From Microcella alkaliphila (GTDB taxonomy: Bacteria > Actinomycetota > Actinomycetes > Actinomycetales > Microbacteriaceae), in assembly GCF_004216855.1 (NCBI RefSeq), contig NZ_SGXT01000013.1:124001-188000 (forward strand): a stretch of DNA of 64,000 nucleotides, read 5' to 3'. Each line of letters starts with the position of its first letter. Position 1 is the first letter of the stretch. The position numbers and the translations under genes were made by a program. Positions 16,320 through 24,373 of the stretch are shown here, one piece after another. The notes beneath the pieces were generated by a model. The model ran no database searches, was not told the DNA's origin, and saw only the letters and a program-made list of their open reading frames with translations.

Positions 16320-17165
16320 TCAGGGGTTACAGGCGTCGCAATATTGCGGGTCTGCCGTCGTTCTGCCCGGGATGTCGTGCACCTCGCGGTGCTCGCAGCG
16401 CGGGCAGCCGTGCACGTGAGCGCGTGCCATGGCAGTGGGCAGCCAGCACACCGCGCACGGGAGCCCGCGCACGGTCTCGACCCGCCCGAATCCCGGGCAT
16501 CCACACACCGGACAGAGCACTGCTGCGCGCTGCGCTAGGTCGCGAGCGGCCTCGGCGATGCGCTCCATCCGTCGAGGGTTGGCGTGGGCGCGCAGGTCGG
16601 ATTCGACGGCGACCGCCCCGTCGTCAGAGAGCTCGCGCGCCCAGTCGAAAGCGAGCCGCAACTCGTCACGGTCGCGAACGCCCTTCCAGAAGCGCGGGTC
16701 ATCGAGCGCGTTCGGGCGAACCACGAGCCAGTGGGTGGGAAACCCGGCGCGCTCGGCGATGCCGTCCAGCTCTTCCCCCGTGCGGGCGACCCCGTGGACG
16801 TGCGGTGAGGGCCCATCGGCGATCCCGACGATTTCAATGTCGCGATCGCGATCGACCAGCATGATGAGCTCGCGGTTGTGGCTGACGAACCCGAGCAGCG
16901 GGTGGCGGTCAAATGAACCTTCGCTGCCGAGCCCGATCGGATGCCCCGACAGCTCAATGGCCGTCAAGGCCTTGGTCCGCGCTGCCTCCCATTGGGTTCC
17001 TGCGCGATCGACGTCGCGGGTGAATGTGCCCAGTTGATCGGTGTCGAAGCCCTGGACACGGGCGACGGTGCAACCGAGTTCCGCCTCGAGTGCCGCGGCG
17101 ACGACCGTTTCTTTCCCGTGCTGCGTGAGGAAGCCGACTGTCAACCGGTGGTAGGGGTGAGGCAT
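16320..17165 (-). CDS. DUF6671-like protein with a C-terminal zinc ribbon
   Basis: A soluble 281-residue protein. Residues ~1-215 look like the DUF6671 domain (VGFLTQHGKETVVAAALEAE at the start; a HWLVVRPNALDDPRFWKGV block in the middle). The last ~65 residues hold four CX2C-type knuckles (CPVCGCPG, LPCAVC, CPRC, CDAC), which should bind two zinc ions. The function is unknown. It is convergent with prs (46 bp apart) and ends a two-gene minus-strand unit with the small membrane protein at 17174. The start follows GGCCTCCCATG; longer in-frame extensions upstream overlap that gene and are unlikely. Confidence 0.78.
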   Translation of the reverse strand: MPHPYHRLTVGFLTQHGKETVVAAALEAELGCTVARVQGFDTDQLGTFTRDVDRAGTQWEAARTKALTAIELSGHPIGLGSEGSFDRHPLLGFVSHNRELIMLVDRDRDIEIVGIADGPSPHVHGVARTGEELDGIAERAGFPTHWLVVRPNALDDPRFWKGVRDRDELRLAFDWARELSDDGAVAVESDLRAHANPRRMERIAEAARDLAQRAAVLCPVCGCPGFGRVETVRGLPCAVCWLPTAMARAHVHGCPRCEHREVHDIPGRTTADPQYCDACNP

Positions 17166-17173
17166 GGGAGGCC

Positions 17174-17545
17174 TTAGGTTCCGGTGCGAGGTTCCAGGCT
17201 GGGGCGGCCCGGTATAAGCCCGAGCACAGCGATGCGCACTTCGCCGGCGGGCGACAGGGCGTAACAGTTCCAGCCGAGTAGCCGCGGGTCGGTGAGATCG
17301 AAGGCGATGCGAGAGGGCACTCCGGGTGCTGCATAGAAGTCGACCGCCATTCGGCAGGCCTGCGCGGCGGTGTTTCGCGCGACCGACCACGTACCGAGCG
17401 CTCCCGGAATCACGAGCGCCAGCATCGCCACAATGCTCACCCAGCGGAGGACACGTCGGCGCCGCTCCCACGGTGACAGGCCCGCGCTGGAGTCGCGGTC
17501 GGGGTCGTCGGGCCACTCGCGCAGCTCGATCGGGTCGTCGTTCAT
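17174..17545 (-). CDS. Hypothetical single-pass membrane protein, 123 aa
   Basis: The N-terminal ~30 residues are acidic and then basic (ERRRRVLRW), followed by one membrane helix at ~34-57 (VSIVAMLALVIPGALGTWSV) and a C-terminal domain of ~65 residues outside with two Cys (ACRMAV and NCYALS) that could form a disulfide. I do not recognise the family. The frame stays open far upstream across the permease gene, but that part is antisense to it; the ATG at 17543-17545 is the sensible start. It lies 8 bp from the DUF6671-like gene. Confidence 0.72.
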   Translation of the reverse strand: MNDDPIELREWPDDPDRDSSAGLSPWERRRRVLRWVSIVAMLALVIPGALGTWSVARNTAAQACRMAVDFYAAPGVPSRIAFDLTDPRLLGWNCYALSPAGEVRIAVLGLIPGRPSLEPRTGT

Positions 17546-17602
17546 CGCGCCCAGTCTGGCACGCGCTCCCTGCTCGCCCCTGCGCCGGGTAGGGTTCAGC
17601 CC

Positions 17603-18922
17603 ATGCCCGCGGAACCCGAAACCGCAGACGAGAGTACGCCACACCCCACCGCCGTACCCGCGGCCCACGGTGCCCTGGCGCGCCGTGTTCGCCTGCCCGG
17701 CGCGATCGGCATCGGCCTGGCCTCCATGATCGGTGCAGGCGTGTTCGCCGTGTGGGGTCCGGCGACCGACGCCGCGCGGGGCGGACTGATCATCGCGCTC
17801 GTGCTGGCGGCGCTCATCGCCACCCTCAACGCGTTCAGTTCCGCGCAGCTGGCAATGGCGCACCCCGTCGCGGGCGGAGCCTACGCATTCGGCCGCCGCT
17901 ACGTGGGGCCCTGGACGGGCTTCAGCGCCGGCTGGTTGTTCGTCACCGGCAAGACAGCTTCGGCCGCCGCGATCGCGTCGATCGCCGCCGCCTACCTGTA
18001 CCCGACGGAGCCGACTCCCGTCGCGGTGGGCCTCATTGTTCTGTTTGCCGCGCTCAACATGGCCGGCGTGCGCACGACGGCGCGGGTGGCGATGGTGATC
18101 GTGGCGACGGTGCTGACCGGCCTCGCCGTCGTGCTCATCGCGACGGTGTCGGGCGGCGCCGCAACCGACCTCGAACCCGTGACGAGCATCCTGCATTCCA
18201 CGAGCCCCTACGGGGTGCTGCAGGGGGCAGCCCTGCTCTTCTTCGCGTTCGCCGGCTACGCGCGCATGGCGACCCTGGGTGAGGAGGTGGTCGAGCCGCG
18301 CCGCACTCTGCCGCGCGCCATCTTTATCGCCCTCGGTATCGTCCTCGTTCTGTACGCGAGCGTCGCCGTGCTTCTCATCTCGACGCTGGGGGTGAACCGG
18401 CTCGCCCTCAGCACCACCCCGCTCGCCGACGTGCTCGCGCCCGCGTGGACCCCGCTCGTCGTCATCATCGCCGGTATCGCCTGTCTCGGCTCTCTGGTCG
18501 GAATCCTCGCCGGCCTCAGCCGCACGAGCCTCGCCATGGCGCGCGAGCGCGACCTGCCGGGTCTTCTCGCGCGCGTCTCGCCGCGCACGTCCGCTCCGAT
18601 CGTTGCCGAGGGCCTCATCGCCACGCTCGCGGTCGTCATCGTCGTGCTGCTGGAACCGGCGCACCTGGTCGCCGCCTCCAGCGCGGCGGTGCTGCTCTAC
18701 TACGCCGTCGCCCACTTGTCGGCCCTGCGTCAGCCCCCGGCTGAGCGGTGGCAACCACGTGCCGTCGCGATCGCGGGGCTGGTCGGCTGTGTCGTGCTGG
18801 TTGCCGCGCTCCCGCCCCTGTCGATCCTCGGCACCGCGTGCCTGCTCGCCGTCGGCCTCGTGCTGCGGATGCTCGCGGTGCGCCTCCGCGCCCGCTCCGC
18901 CCCCGAGGCGGTCGCCCGGTGA
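17603..18922 (+). CDS. APC family amino acid permease
   Basis: A 439-residue amino acid-polyamine-organocation transporter with about 12 membrane helices. The N-terminal consensus of the family is clear: LPGAIGIGLASMIGAGVFAVWGP (helix 1 unwound region) and HPVAGGAYAFGRRYVGPWTGF; FFAFAGYARMATLGEEVVEPRRTLPRAI is the conserved loop after TM6. The substrate is unknown. The stop codon overlaps the GTG start of a CoA-transferase fusion gene (GTGA), so the two are translationally coupled and probably act on the same compound, a transported acid activated to a CoA thioester being one reading. Confidence 0.92.
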   Translation: MPAEPETADESTPHPTAVPAAHGALARRVRLPGAIGIGLASMIGAGVFAVWGPATDAARGGLIIALVLAALIATLNAFSSAQLAMAHPVAGGAYAFGRRYVGPWTGFSAGWLFVTGKTASAAAIASIAAAYLYPTEPTPVAVGLIVLFAALNMAGVRTTARVAMVIVATVLTGLAVVLIATVSGGAATDLEPVTSILHSTSPYGVLQGAALLFFAFAGYARMATLGEEVVEPRRTLPRAIFIALGIVLVLYASVAVLLISTLGVNRLALSTTPLADVLAPAWTPLVVIIAGIACLGSLVGILAGLSRTSLAMARERDLPGLLARVSPRTSAPIVAEGLIATLAVVIVVLLEPAHLVAASSAAVLLYYAVAHLSALRQPPAERWQPRAVAIAGLVGCVVLVAALPPLSILGTACLLAVGLVLRMLAVRLRARSAPEAVAR

Positions 18923-20880
18923 CGGCCGGAGCGGTGCGTCCGGATGCCGCGCCCGCTGCGGTCGCGCCGGCGATGCCGACCGACCTGTGCGAGCCGCACG
19001 GCGCCGCGATCATCGGCCACGGACCCTACGATGCGCGCTTCCCCGTGTCGGCGTTCGCGTCCGCGTCGGTGGCGACCTTCGCGACGGCGGTGGCCGAGCT
19101 GGTGGGCGGCGAAGCGACCCCGCTCGTCGACGCGCGCCTCGCCTCCGCCTGGTTCGACCGGGCGGTGCGGCCGCGCGAGGCGCAGCCGTCGCCCTGGCAC
19201 CCGCTGAGCGGCGACTATCGCGCCGCCGACCGGTGGGTGCGCCTGCACATGAACGTGCCGGCTCATCGGGCGGCGGCGTTGGAGGCCCTCGGCGTGTCTC
19301 GCGTCGTCCCCGAGGGGGAACCCCCGCACGAGCCCGACCGCAACGAGGTCGCCGCAGCGGTCGAGGGCTGGTCGGCGCTCGAGCTGGAGGAGGCCGTCGT
19401 GGCGGCGGGCGGGTGCGCGGCGGCGTTGCGGTCCGCGAACGAGTGGGCCGAGCATCCGCAGGGCCGCGCGGTCGCCGAGCAGCCGCTCGTCACCGTGGAG
19501 CGCGGGGAGCGCAGTGAGCGTGAATGGCCGGCGGGGTCACCCGAGCGGCCGCTGGCGGGCGTGCGCGTGCTCGACCTGACTCGCGTGATTGCCGGCCCCG
19601 TCGCAACGCGTGCGCTTGCGCTGCTCGGCGCCGACGTGCTGCGCCTCGACCCGCCCGACTGGGAGGAGCCGGCGCTCGAACCCGACATAACTCTCGGCAA
19701 GCGCTGCGCCCGGCTCGACGCTCACGAGGTGGAGGGCGCCGCGACGCTGGCCGCGCTCATCGCCGAGAGTCACGTGCTCGTGCACGGCCTCCGCCCGGGA
19801 GCGCTCGACGCGCTCGGCCTCGACGCCGCTACTCGTGCCAGCCTGCGCCCCGGGCTTGTCGAGGTTCAGGTCAGCGCGTACGGCCCCACCGGCCCGTGGG
19901 CCGAGCGTCGGGGCTTCGACAGCCTGGTGCAACTGGTCACGGGCATCGCGGACGCGCGTGGCGAAACCGCCCCCGACGCCGCGCCGGTTGCCCTGCCCGT
20001 GCAGGCGCTCGATCACGCGACCGGCTGGCTGGCCGCGACCGCCGTCGTGCGGGGTATCTCGCACGCGCGCGCGACGGGGGAGGGCAGTGCCAGCCACGTG
20101 TCGCTCGCGCGCACCGCGCACGAATTGCAGCGCATGGCGGGGGAGCGTGCCGACAGCGAGACCGCGCCCCCGCCCGCGCCCGTGTCCGCGCGTGACGCTG
20201 ACGACGCGGAGTTTCCCGCGCATCCCGTCGACACCGCCTGGGGCGTTGTTGACGTGCTGGCCGCGCCCTTCTCGATCGCCGGCGTGCGCGTCGAGGCGCT
20301 GCAGCCGCCGCGTCCGCTCGGCAGCGACGACCCCGACTGGGCGCCGCTCGACGCGCCCGCCCGACGCGAGCGCACGGCCAGTGCCGTGTCCGTGCCGCGG
20401 CGCCGCGTTCCCGTCTGGGCGGCGCTCAGCGGCCTGCTCGTGTGGGCCGGGCAGGGCGTGCCGCTGACGCTGGGAGGCGCGATGCTCGGCACCGCCGTGC
20501 CGAACCCCGGCTGGTGGACGTCGCCCGTGTGGGCGGCCGGCGCCGCCGCTCAGGCCGTTGCTCTGCTGCTGACCTGGTTCGCCCTCTCACGCGTCACGAA
20601 CGTGGTGGGCGTGCTCGCCGCGACCATTCCTCTCGGGATGCTCGCGCACGTCTCCGCCGCGACCGCCGTCGCGCTCGCTACCGGCGCCGCATCCCCGCCC
20701 GCGCTCGACGCGGGGCTGAACCTGCTCGCGCTGCACTGGGCGAGCGGGGCGGCGCTGATCGCGGCGAGCATCCCGATTCTGTTGATGCTCACGCCTCTGG
20801 GCGCGGGGGCCGGCGCGCTGAATCGCCGCGCGTTCGCGCCGCGGTACGCGCGCCGGGGCCGCGGCCGGCGCGCCGCCTGA
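18919..20880 (+). CDS. CaiB/BaiF CoA-transferase fused to a membrane domain
   Basis: A 653-residue protein with two parts. Residues ~1-490 are a family III CoA transferase: a divergent N-terminal half, then PLAGVRVLDLTRVIAGPVATRALALLGADVLRLD-type core (text shortened here: GVRVLDLTRVIAGP), VEVQVSAYGPTGPWAERRGFDSLVQ and ALDHATGWLAA. Residues ~495-640 contain four hydrophobic helices (about 500-522, 541-563, 568-592, 612-633) and a basic tail. No stop or frameshift separates them; in-frame GTG codons at 20386 and 20392 could allow a separate start for the tail. CoA transferases are normally soluble, so the fusion is unusual. Coupled to the upstream permease. Confidence 0.82.
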   Translation: MTAGAVRPDAAPAAVAPAMPTDLCEPHGAAIIGHGPYDARFPVSAFASASVATFATAVAELVGGEATPLVDARLASAWFDRAVRPREAQPSPWHPLSGDYRAADRWVRLHMNVPAHRAAALEALGVSRVVPEGEPPHEPDRNEVAAAVEGWSALELEEAVVAAGGCAAALRSANEWAEHPQGRAVAEQPLVTVERGERSEREWPAGSPERPLAGVRVLDLTRVIAGPVATRALALLGADVLRLDPPDWEEPALEPDITLGKRCARLDAHEVEGAATLAALIAESHVLVHGLRPGALDALGLDAATRASLRPGLVEVQVSAYGPTGPWAERRGFDSLVQLVTGIADARGETAPDAAPVALPVQALDHATGWLAATAVVRGISHARATGEGSASHVSLARTAHELQRMAGERADSETAPPPAPVSARDADDAEFPAHPVDTAWGVVDVLAAPFSIAGVRVEALQPPRPLGSDDPDWAPLDAPARRERTASAVSVPRRRVPVWAALSGLLVWAGQGVPLTLGGAMLGTAVPNPGWWTSPVWAAGAAAQAVALLLTWFALSRVTNVVGVLAATIPLGMLAHVSAATAVALATGAASPPALDAGLNLLALHWASGAALIAASIPILLMLTPLGAGAGALNRRAFAPRYARRGRGRRAA

Positions 20881-20897
20881 GCGACGCCGCGCGTCGC
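20881..20897. terminator. Short hairpin between convergent genes
   Basis: GCGACGC-CGC-GCGTCGC, a perfect 7-bp stem immediately after the stop of the CoA-transferase fusion and 17 bp before the end of gnd. A candidate terminator for either strand without a T-tract. Confidence 0.45.
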
Positions 20898-20913
20898 GGC
20901 CGGCGCGTCCTGC

Positions 20914-22362
20914 CTAGTGCAGGTCGTCCGCTTCGATCTCGGTGCGGTCGCCCGACCACAGGGTGTGGAAGGTGCCGTCCTTGTCGACTCGCTTATAGGT
21001 GTGCGCGCCGAAGAAGTCGCGCTGGCCCTGCACGAGCGCGGCGGGCAGGCGCTCGGCGCGCAGGCCGTCGTAGTACGACAGCGACGAGGCGAACGCGGGC
21101 GTCGGGATACCCGCAAGCGCGGCGCCGGCGACGATGCGACGCCACGACGGCAGCGCGGTCGACACGGCGTCGGCGAAGTAGGGGGCGGTGACGAGGGCGA
21201 CGAGGCCCGGGTCGTCGGCGTAGGCCTCGGTGATGCGGTTCAGGAATTGGGCGCGGATGATGCAGCCGGCGCGCCAGATCTTCGCGATCTCGCCCTTTTT
21301 GATGTTCCAGTCGTACTCGGCGGCGCCGGCGACGATCGCGTCGAAGCCCTGGCTGTAGGCGATGATCTTCGACGCGTAGAGCGCCCGGCGGACGTCCTCG
21401 ACGAATGCGGCACGATCATCCACCGACCAGGTTTCGGTGGCCGAGGGAAGCGACTGTGCGGCGGCGCGCTGGGCGGGCGCCGACGAGAGCGAGCGGGCGA
21501 ACACGGCCTCGGCGATGCCGGAGACCGGAACCCCGAGGTCGAGTGCGGTCTGCACGGTCCAGGCGCCGGTGCCCTTCGCGCCGGCCTGGTCGAGGATCAC
21601 GTCGACGAGCGGCTTTCCCGTCGCGGCGTCGACCTGGCGCAGTACCTCGGCGGTGATCTCGATCAGGTAGCTCTCGAGCTCTCCGGTGTTCCACTCCGCG
21701 AAGATGTCGGCGATCTCGGCCGGCTCGAGCCCGCCCACGCGGCGCAGCAGGTCGTAGGCCTCGGCGATCAGCTGCATGTCGGCATACTCGATGCCGTTGT
21801 GGATCATCTTGACGAAATGGCCGGCGCCGTCAGTGCCCACGTGCGTCACGCAGGGCTCGCCGTCGGCGACCGCCGCGATTGACGTCAAGATGGGGCCGAG
21901 CGTCTGCCACGCCTCCTCCGAGCCGCCGGGCATGATCGAGGGGCCGTTCAGGGCACCCTCTTCGCCGCCCGAGATGCCGGCGCCAACGAAGTTGATGCCC
22001 GTCTCGCGCACGGCCTTCTCGCGCCGCACCGTGTCGGTGAACAGGGCGTTGCCGCCGTCGACGATGATGTCGCCCGGCTCGAAGACCTGCACGAGCTCGT
22101 CGATGACCGCATCCGTGGGGCGGCCCGCCTTCACCATGATGATCGCGGTGCGCGGCTTCGTCAGCGCCGCGGCGAACTCGGTGTAGTCCTTCGCGGCGAC
22201 GAAGCCTGCCTCGGGGTGCTCGGTGACGAGCGTCTCGGTCTTCTCCCACGAGCGGTTGTAGACGGCGACCGTGTTGCCCTCGCGGCTCGCAAGGTTGCGG
22301 GCCAGATTCGACCCCATGACGGCGAGTCCGACGACTCCGATGTTGGCGGTGGGCTGGGTCAC
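20914..22362 (-). CDS. gnd: 6-phosphogluconate dehydrogenase (decarboxylating)
   Basis: The full-length 482-residue pentose phosphate enzyme that makes ribulose-5-phosphate, CO2 and a reduced pyridine nucleotide. The Rossmann start is GVVGLAVMGSNLARNLASRE with NRSWEKTE after strand 2, a serine-free NR pattern usual for NADP use. The catalytic region has GISGGEEGALNGPSIMPGG and KMIHNGIEYADMQ, and the C-terminal substrate tail YYDGLRAERLPAALVQGQRDFFGAHTY is shortened here to FFGAHTYKRVD, which includes the conserved His and Arg. ATG start after AGGAGT. It is divergent from gluconate kinase, the enzyme that feeds it. Confidence 0.97.
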   Translation of the reverse strand: MTQPTANIGVVGLAVMGSNLARNLASREGNTVAVYNRSWEKTETLVTEHPEAGFVAAKDYTEFAAALTKPRTAIIMVKAGRPTDAVIDELVQVFEPGDIIVDGGNALFTDTVRREKAVRETGINFVGAGISGGEEGALNGPSIMPGGSEEAWQTLGPILTSIAAVADGEPCVTHVGTDGAGHFVKMIHNGIEYADMQLIAEAYDLLRRVGGLEPAEIADIFAEWNTGELESYLIEITAEVLRQVDAATGKPLVDVILDQAGAKGTGAWTVQTALDLGVPVSGIAEAVFARSLSSAPAQRAAAQSLPSATETWSVDDRAAFVEDVRRALYASKIIAYSQGFDAIVAGAAEYDWNIKKGEIAKIWRAGCIIRAQFLNRITEAYADDPGLVALVTAPYFADAVSTALPSWRRIVAGAALAGIPTPAFASSLSYYDGLRAERLPAALVQGQRDFFGAHTYKRVDKDGTFHTLWSGDRTEIEADDLH

Positions 22363-22457
22363 GGGCGACTCCTCTAGGGGGTGTGGTGGCGAGGCCGTAT
22401 TCCAGCCTAGAGCCTCGGGTGCGTGCCATCCTCCGCGTCCCGGCTAGCGTGGAGCAC

Positions 22458-22961
22458 ATGCCCGCCCCCATTAGCGTGATCGTCGCCGGGGTCTCTGGCT
22501 CGGGCAAGTCAACGGTGGGGCGTGCGGCCGCGGCGCTCGCCGGCGTGCCGTTCATCGACGGTGACGACCTGCACCCCGACGAGAACATCGCCCTCATGTT
22601 CGCGGGCACCGCCCTCACCGACGCCGACCGCGAACCCTGGCTGGATGCTGTGGCCGCCGCCGCGCGCGACCACGCTCCCTGCGTGGTCGCCTGCTCGGCG
22701 CTTGCGCGTCGCTATCGCGACCGGCTTCGCGATGGGGGTCCGAGCATCCAGATTGTGATTCTGGATGTGCGGGCAGAGGAACTGCGTCGACGGCTCGAGT
22801 CGCGCACCGGGCATTTCATGCGCGCGACGATGCTCGACTCGCAACTGCTCGCTCGCGAGCATCCGGAGGACGAGCCCGGTGTCACCGTCGTCGATGGCAC
22901 GCAGAGCGTCGAGACGCTCGCGCGCACGGTCGCGGCGCTCCTGGGCCGTGCCGTAGACTGA
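22458..22961 (+). CDS. gntK: Gluconokinase
   Basis: A 167-residue P-loop kinase of the GntK family that phosphorylates gluconate to 6-phosphogluconate. Walker A is GVSGSGKST (residues 11-19); FIDGDDLHPDENIALMFAGTALTD is the family's substrate block; CSALARRYRDRLR and the lid region LESRTGHFM follow. The start is set by GGAG at 22451-22454. It is divergent from gnd, whose substrate it makes, so the 95-bp gap probably carries joint regulation. Confidence 0.94.
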   Translation: MPAPISVIVAGVSGSGKSTVGRAAAALAGVPFIDGDDLHPDENIALMFAGTALTDADREPWLDAVAAAARDHAPCVVACSALARRYRDRLRDGGPSIQIVILDVRAEELRRRLESRTGHFMRATMLDSQLLAREHPEDEPGVTVVDGTQSVETLARTVAALLGRAVD

Positions 22962-23110
22962 CCCACTGAACTTCGGCGAGGGCGCGCCCGCAAGGGTGTG
23001 CCGTGATCGACGCGGTGGGTGCGGCATGCGGTCGTTCCTCACGCGCACACGCGTTCGAGTTGACACAGACGATCGGGCCCAGGCCCCCCAATCATGAAAT
23101 GAGTACAGCC

Positions 23111-23725
23111 ATGGCTGACCAGAACAAGCTGAGCGCCGACGAGCGCACGTCCTTCGGCAAGGGCGCGGCGCGCAAGTTGCGCGCCACCCACAAGATCCCC
23201 GCCGTGCTGTACGGCCACGGAACCGACCCCCGCCACATCACGCTGCCCGGCCACGAGACGTCGCTGCTGCTGCGTAAGTCGAACGTGCTCGTCACGCTCG
23301 ACATCGCTGGCGATGAGCAGCTCGCCCTCGTGAAGGACGTGCAGAAGGACCCGGTGCGTCAGCTGATCGAGCACATTGACCTCATCGTCGTCCGCAAGGG
23401 CGAGAAGGTCACCGTCGATGTGCCCGTGCACGTCGAGGGCGAGTCGGCCCCCGGCACGATCCACGTCGTTGACCACAACACGCTGACCGTTGAAACCGAG
23501 GCGACCCACATCCCCGAGGCGTTCACCGTCTCGATCGAGGGCCTCGAAGAGGGCACCCAGATCCTCGCCGGCCAGGTCGAGCTGCCGAAGGGCACCACGC
23601 TCGTCACCGACGCCGAGGCGCTCGTCGTCAACGTCACCGTTCCGGCCGCGCCGAAGGATGAGGACGAGTCGGCCGAGGCCGAGACCGAGAGTGGCGACGC
23701 CTCCGAGTCGGGCGACTCCGAGTAA
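23111..23725 (+). CDS. rplY: 50S ribosomal protein bL25 (general stress protein Ctc type)
   Basis: A 204-residue two-domain L25/Ctc protein that binds 5S rRNA. The N-terminal L25 domain (~1-95) has RTSFGKGAARKLRATHKIPAVLYGHG in its usual place (shortened here to GKGAARKLRA..KIPAVLYG); the TL5-like C-terminal beta domain (~100-185) has VPVHVEGESAPG and VEVEATHIPE-type strands, ending in an acidic Glu/Ser tail. Two in-frame ATGs (23099 and 23111) are possible; the second gives the typical MADQ start. Neither has a good ribosome site. It opens the rplY-pth-mfd cluster, the usual actinobacterial order. Confidence 0.94.
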   Translation: MADQNKLSADERTSFGKGAARKLRATHKIPAVLYGHGTDPRHITLPGHETSLLLRKSNVLVTLDIAGDEQLALVKDVQKDPVRQLIEHIDLIVVRKGEKVTVDVPVHVEGESAPGTIHVVDHNTLTVETEATHIPEAFTVSIEGLEEGTQILAGQVELPKGTTLVTDAEALVVNVTVPAAPKDEDESAEAETESGDASESGDSE

Positions 23726-23749
23726 TCGGCACCCCCGCGATCACGCCGC

Positions 23750-24373
23750 ATGTTTGGACTCGGAAGGCAGAAGCCTCCGGCCGCCGCTGATCGCGACACC
23801 TGGCTGGTAGTCGGGCTCGGGAACCCCGGGCCCGGCTATGCCGGGAACCGTCACAACGTCGGGCAGATGGTGCTCGACACTCTCGCGGAGCGCGTCGAGG
23901 CGAGACTGTCGCGCCACCGCTCAACGACCATGCTCGCCGAGGCGCGCCTTCGCCCCGGCGGGCCGAAGCTGATTCTGGCGAAGCCGCTCAGCTACATGAA
24001 CACCTCCGGCGGCCCCGTTTCCGCCGCCGCGAAGTACTTCGGCATCCAGCCCGACCGCGTGATCGTGGTGCACGACGACCTCGACCTGCCCTTCGAGACG
24101 CTGCGCCTGAAGTCGGGCGGCGGGCACGGTGGCCAAAACGGTGTGCGCGACATCATCAAGGCCCTCGGCACCCCCGACTTCCTGCGCGTGCGGGTGGGCA
24201 TTGGCCGCCCGCCCGGTCAGCAGAGCGCGGCCGACTACGTACTGCGCGACTTCCCCTCCTCCGAGCGCGCACAGTTGCCGTTCCTTCTCGACGAGGCGGC
24301 TGACGCGATCGAGCGCATCATCGACGACGGCCTCGTCGCCGCGCAGCAGCGCCACCACGCGCCCAAGGCGTAG
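23750..24373 (+). CDS. pth: Peptidyl-tRNA hydrolase
   Basis: A 207-residue Pth enzyme that releases the peptide from peptidyl-tRNA dropped by ribosomes. Motifs: LVVGLGNPGPGYAGNRHNVG near residue 20 with the catalytic His of RHN, KPLSYMNTSGGPV, the VHDDLDLPFE loop with the conserved Asp, and GGHGGQNGVRDI for tRNA contact. A ~18-residue extension precedes the domain. It is 24 bp after rplY, and its TAG stop directly abuts the GTG proposed for mfd. Confidence 0.96.
   Translation: MFGLGRQKPPAAADRDTWLVVGLGNPGPGYAGNRHNVGQMVLDTLAERVEARLSRHRSTTMLAEARLRPGGPKLILAKPLSYMNTSGGPVSAAAKYFGIQPDRVIVVHDDLDLPFETLRLKSGGGHGGQNGVRDIIKALGTPDFLRVRVGIGRPPGQQSAADYVLRDFPSSERAQLPFLLDEAADAIERIIDDGLVAAQQRHHAPKA

Noticed and set aside
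17546-18754. N-terminal extension of the 123-aa membrane protein through the permease gene
   Set aside because: The frame stays open but gives low-complexity Arg/Gly/His sequence antisense to the APC permease; the downstream ATG is enough.
22962-23110. Riboswitch or autoregulatory leader before rplY
   Set aside because: A TTGACA is present at 23060 but no matching -10 or stable alternative stems; nothing supports a regulatory RNA.
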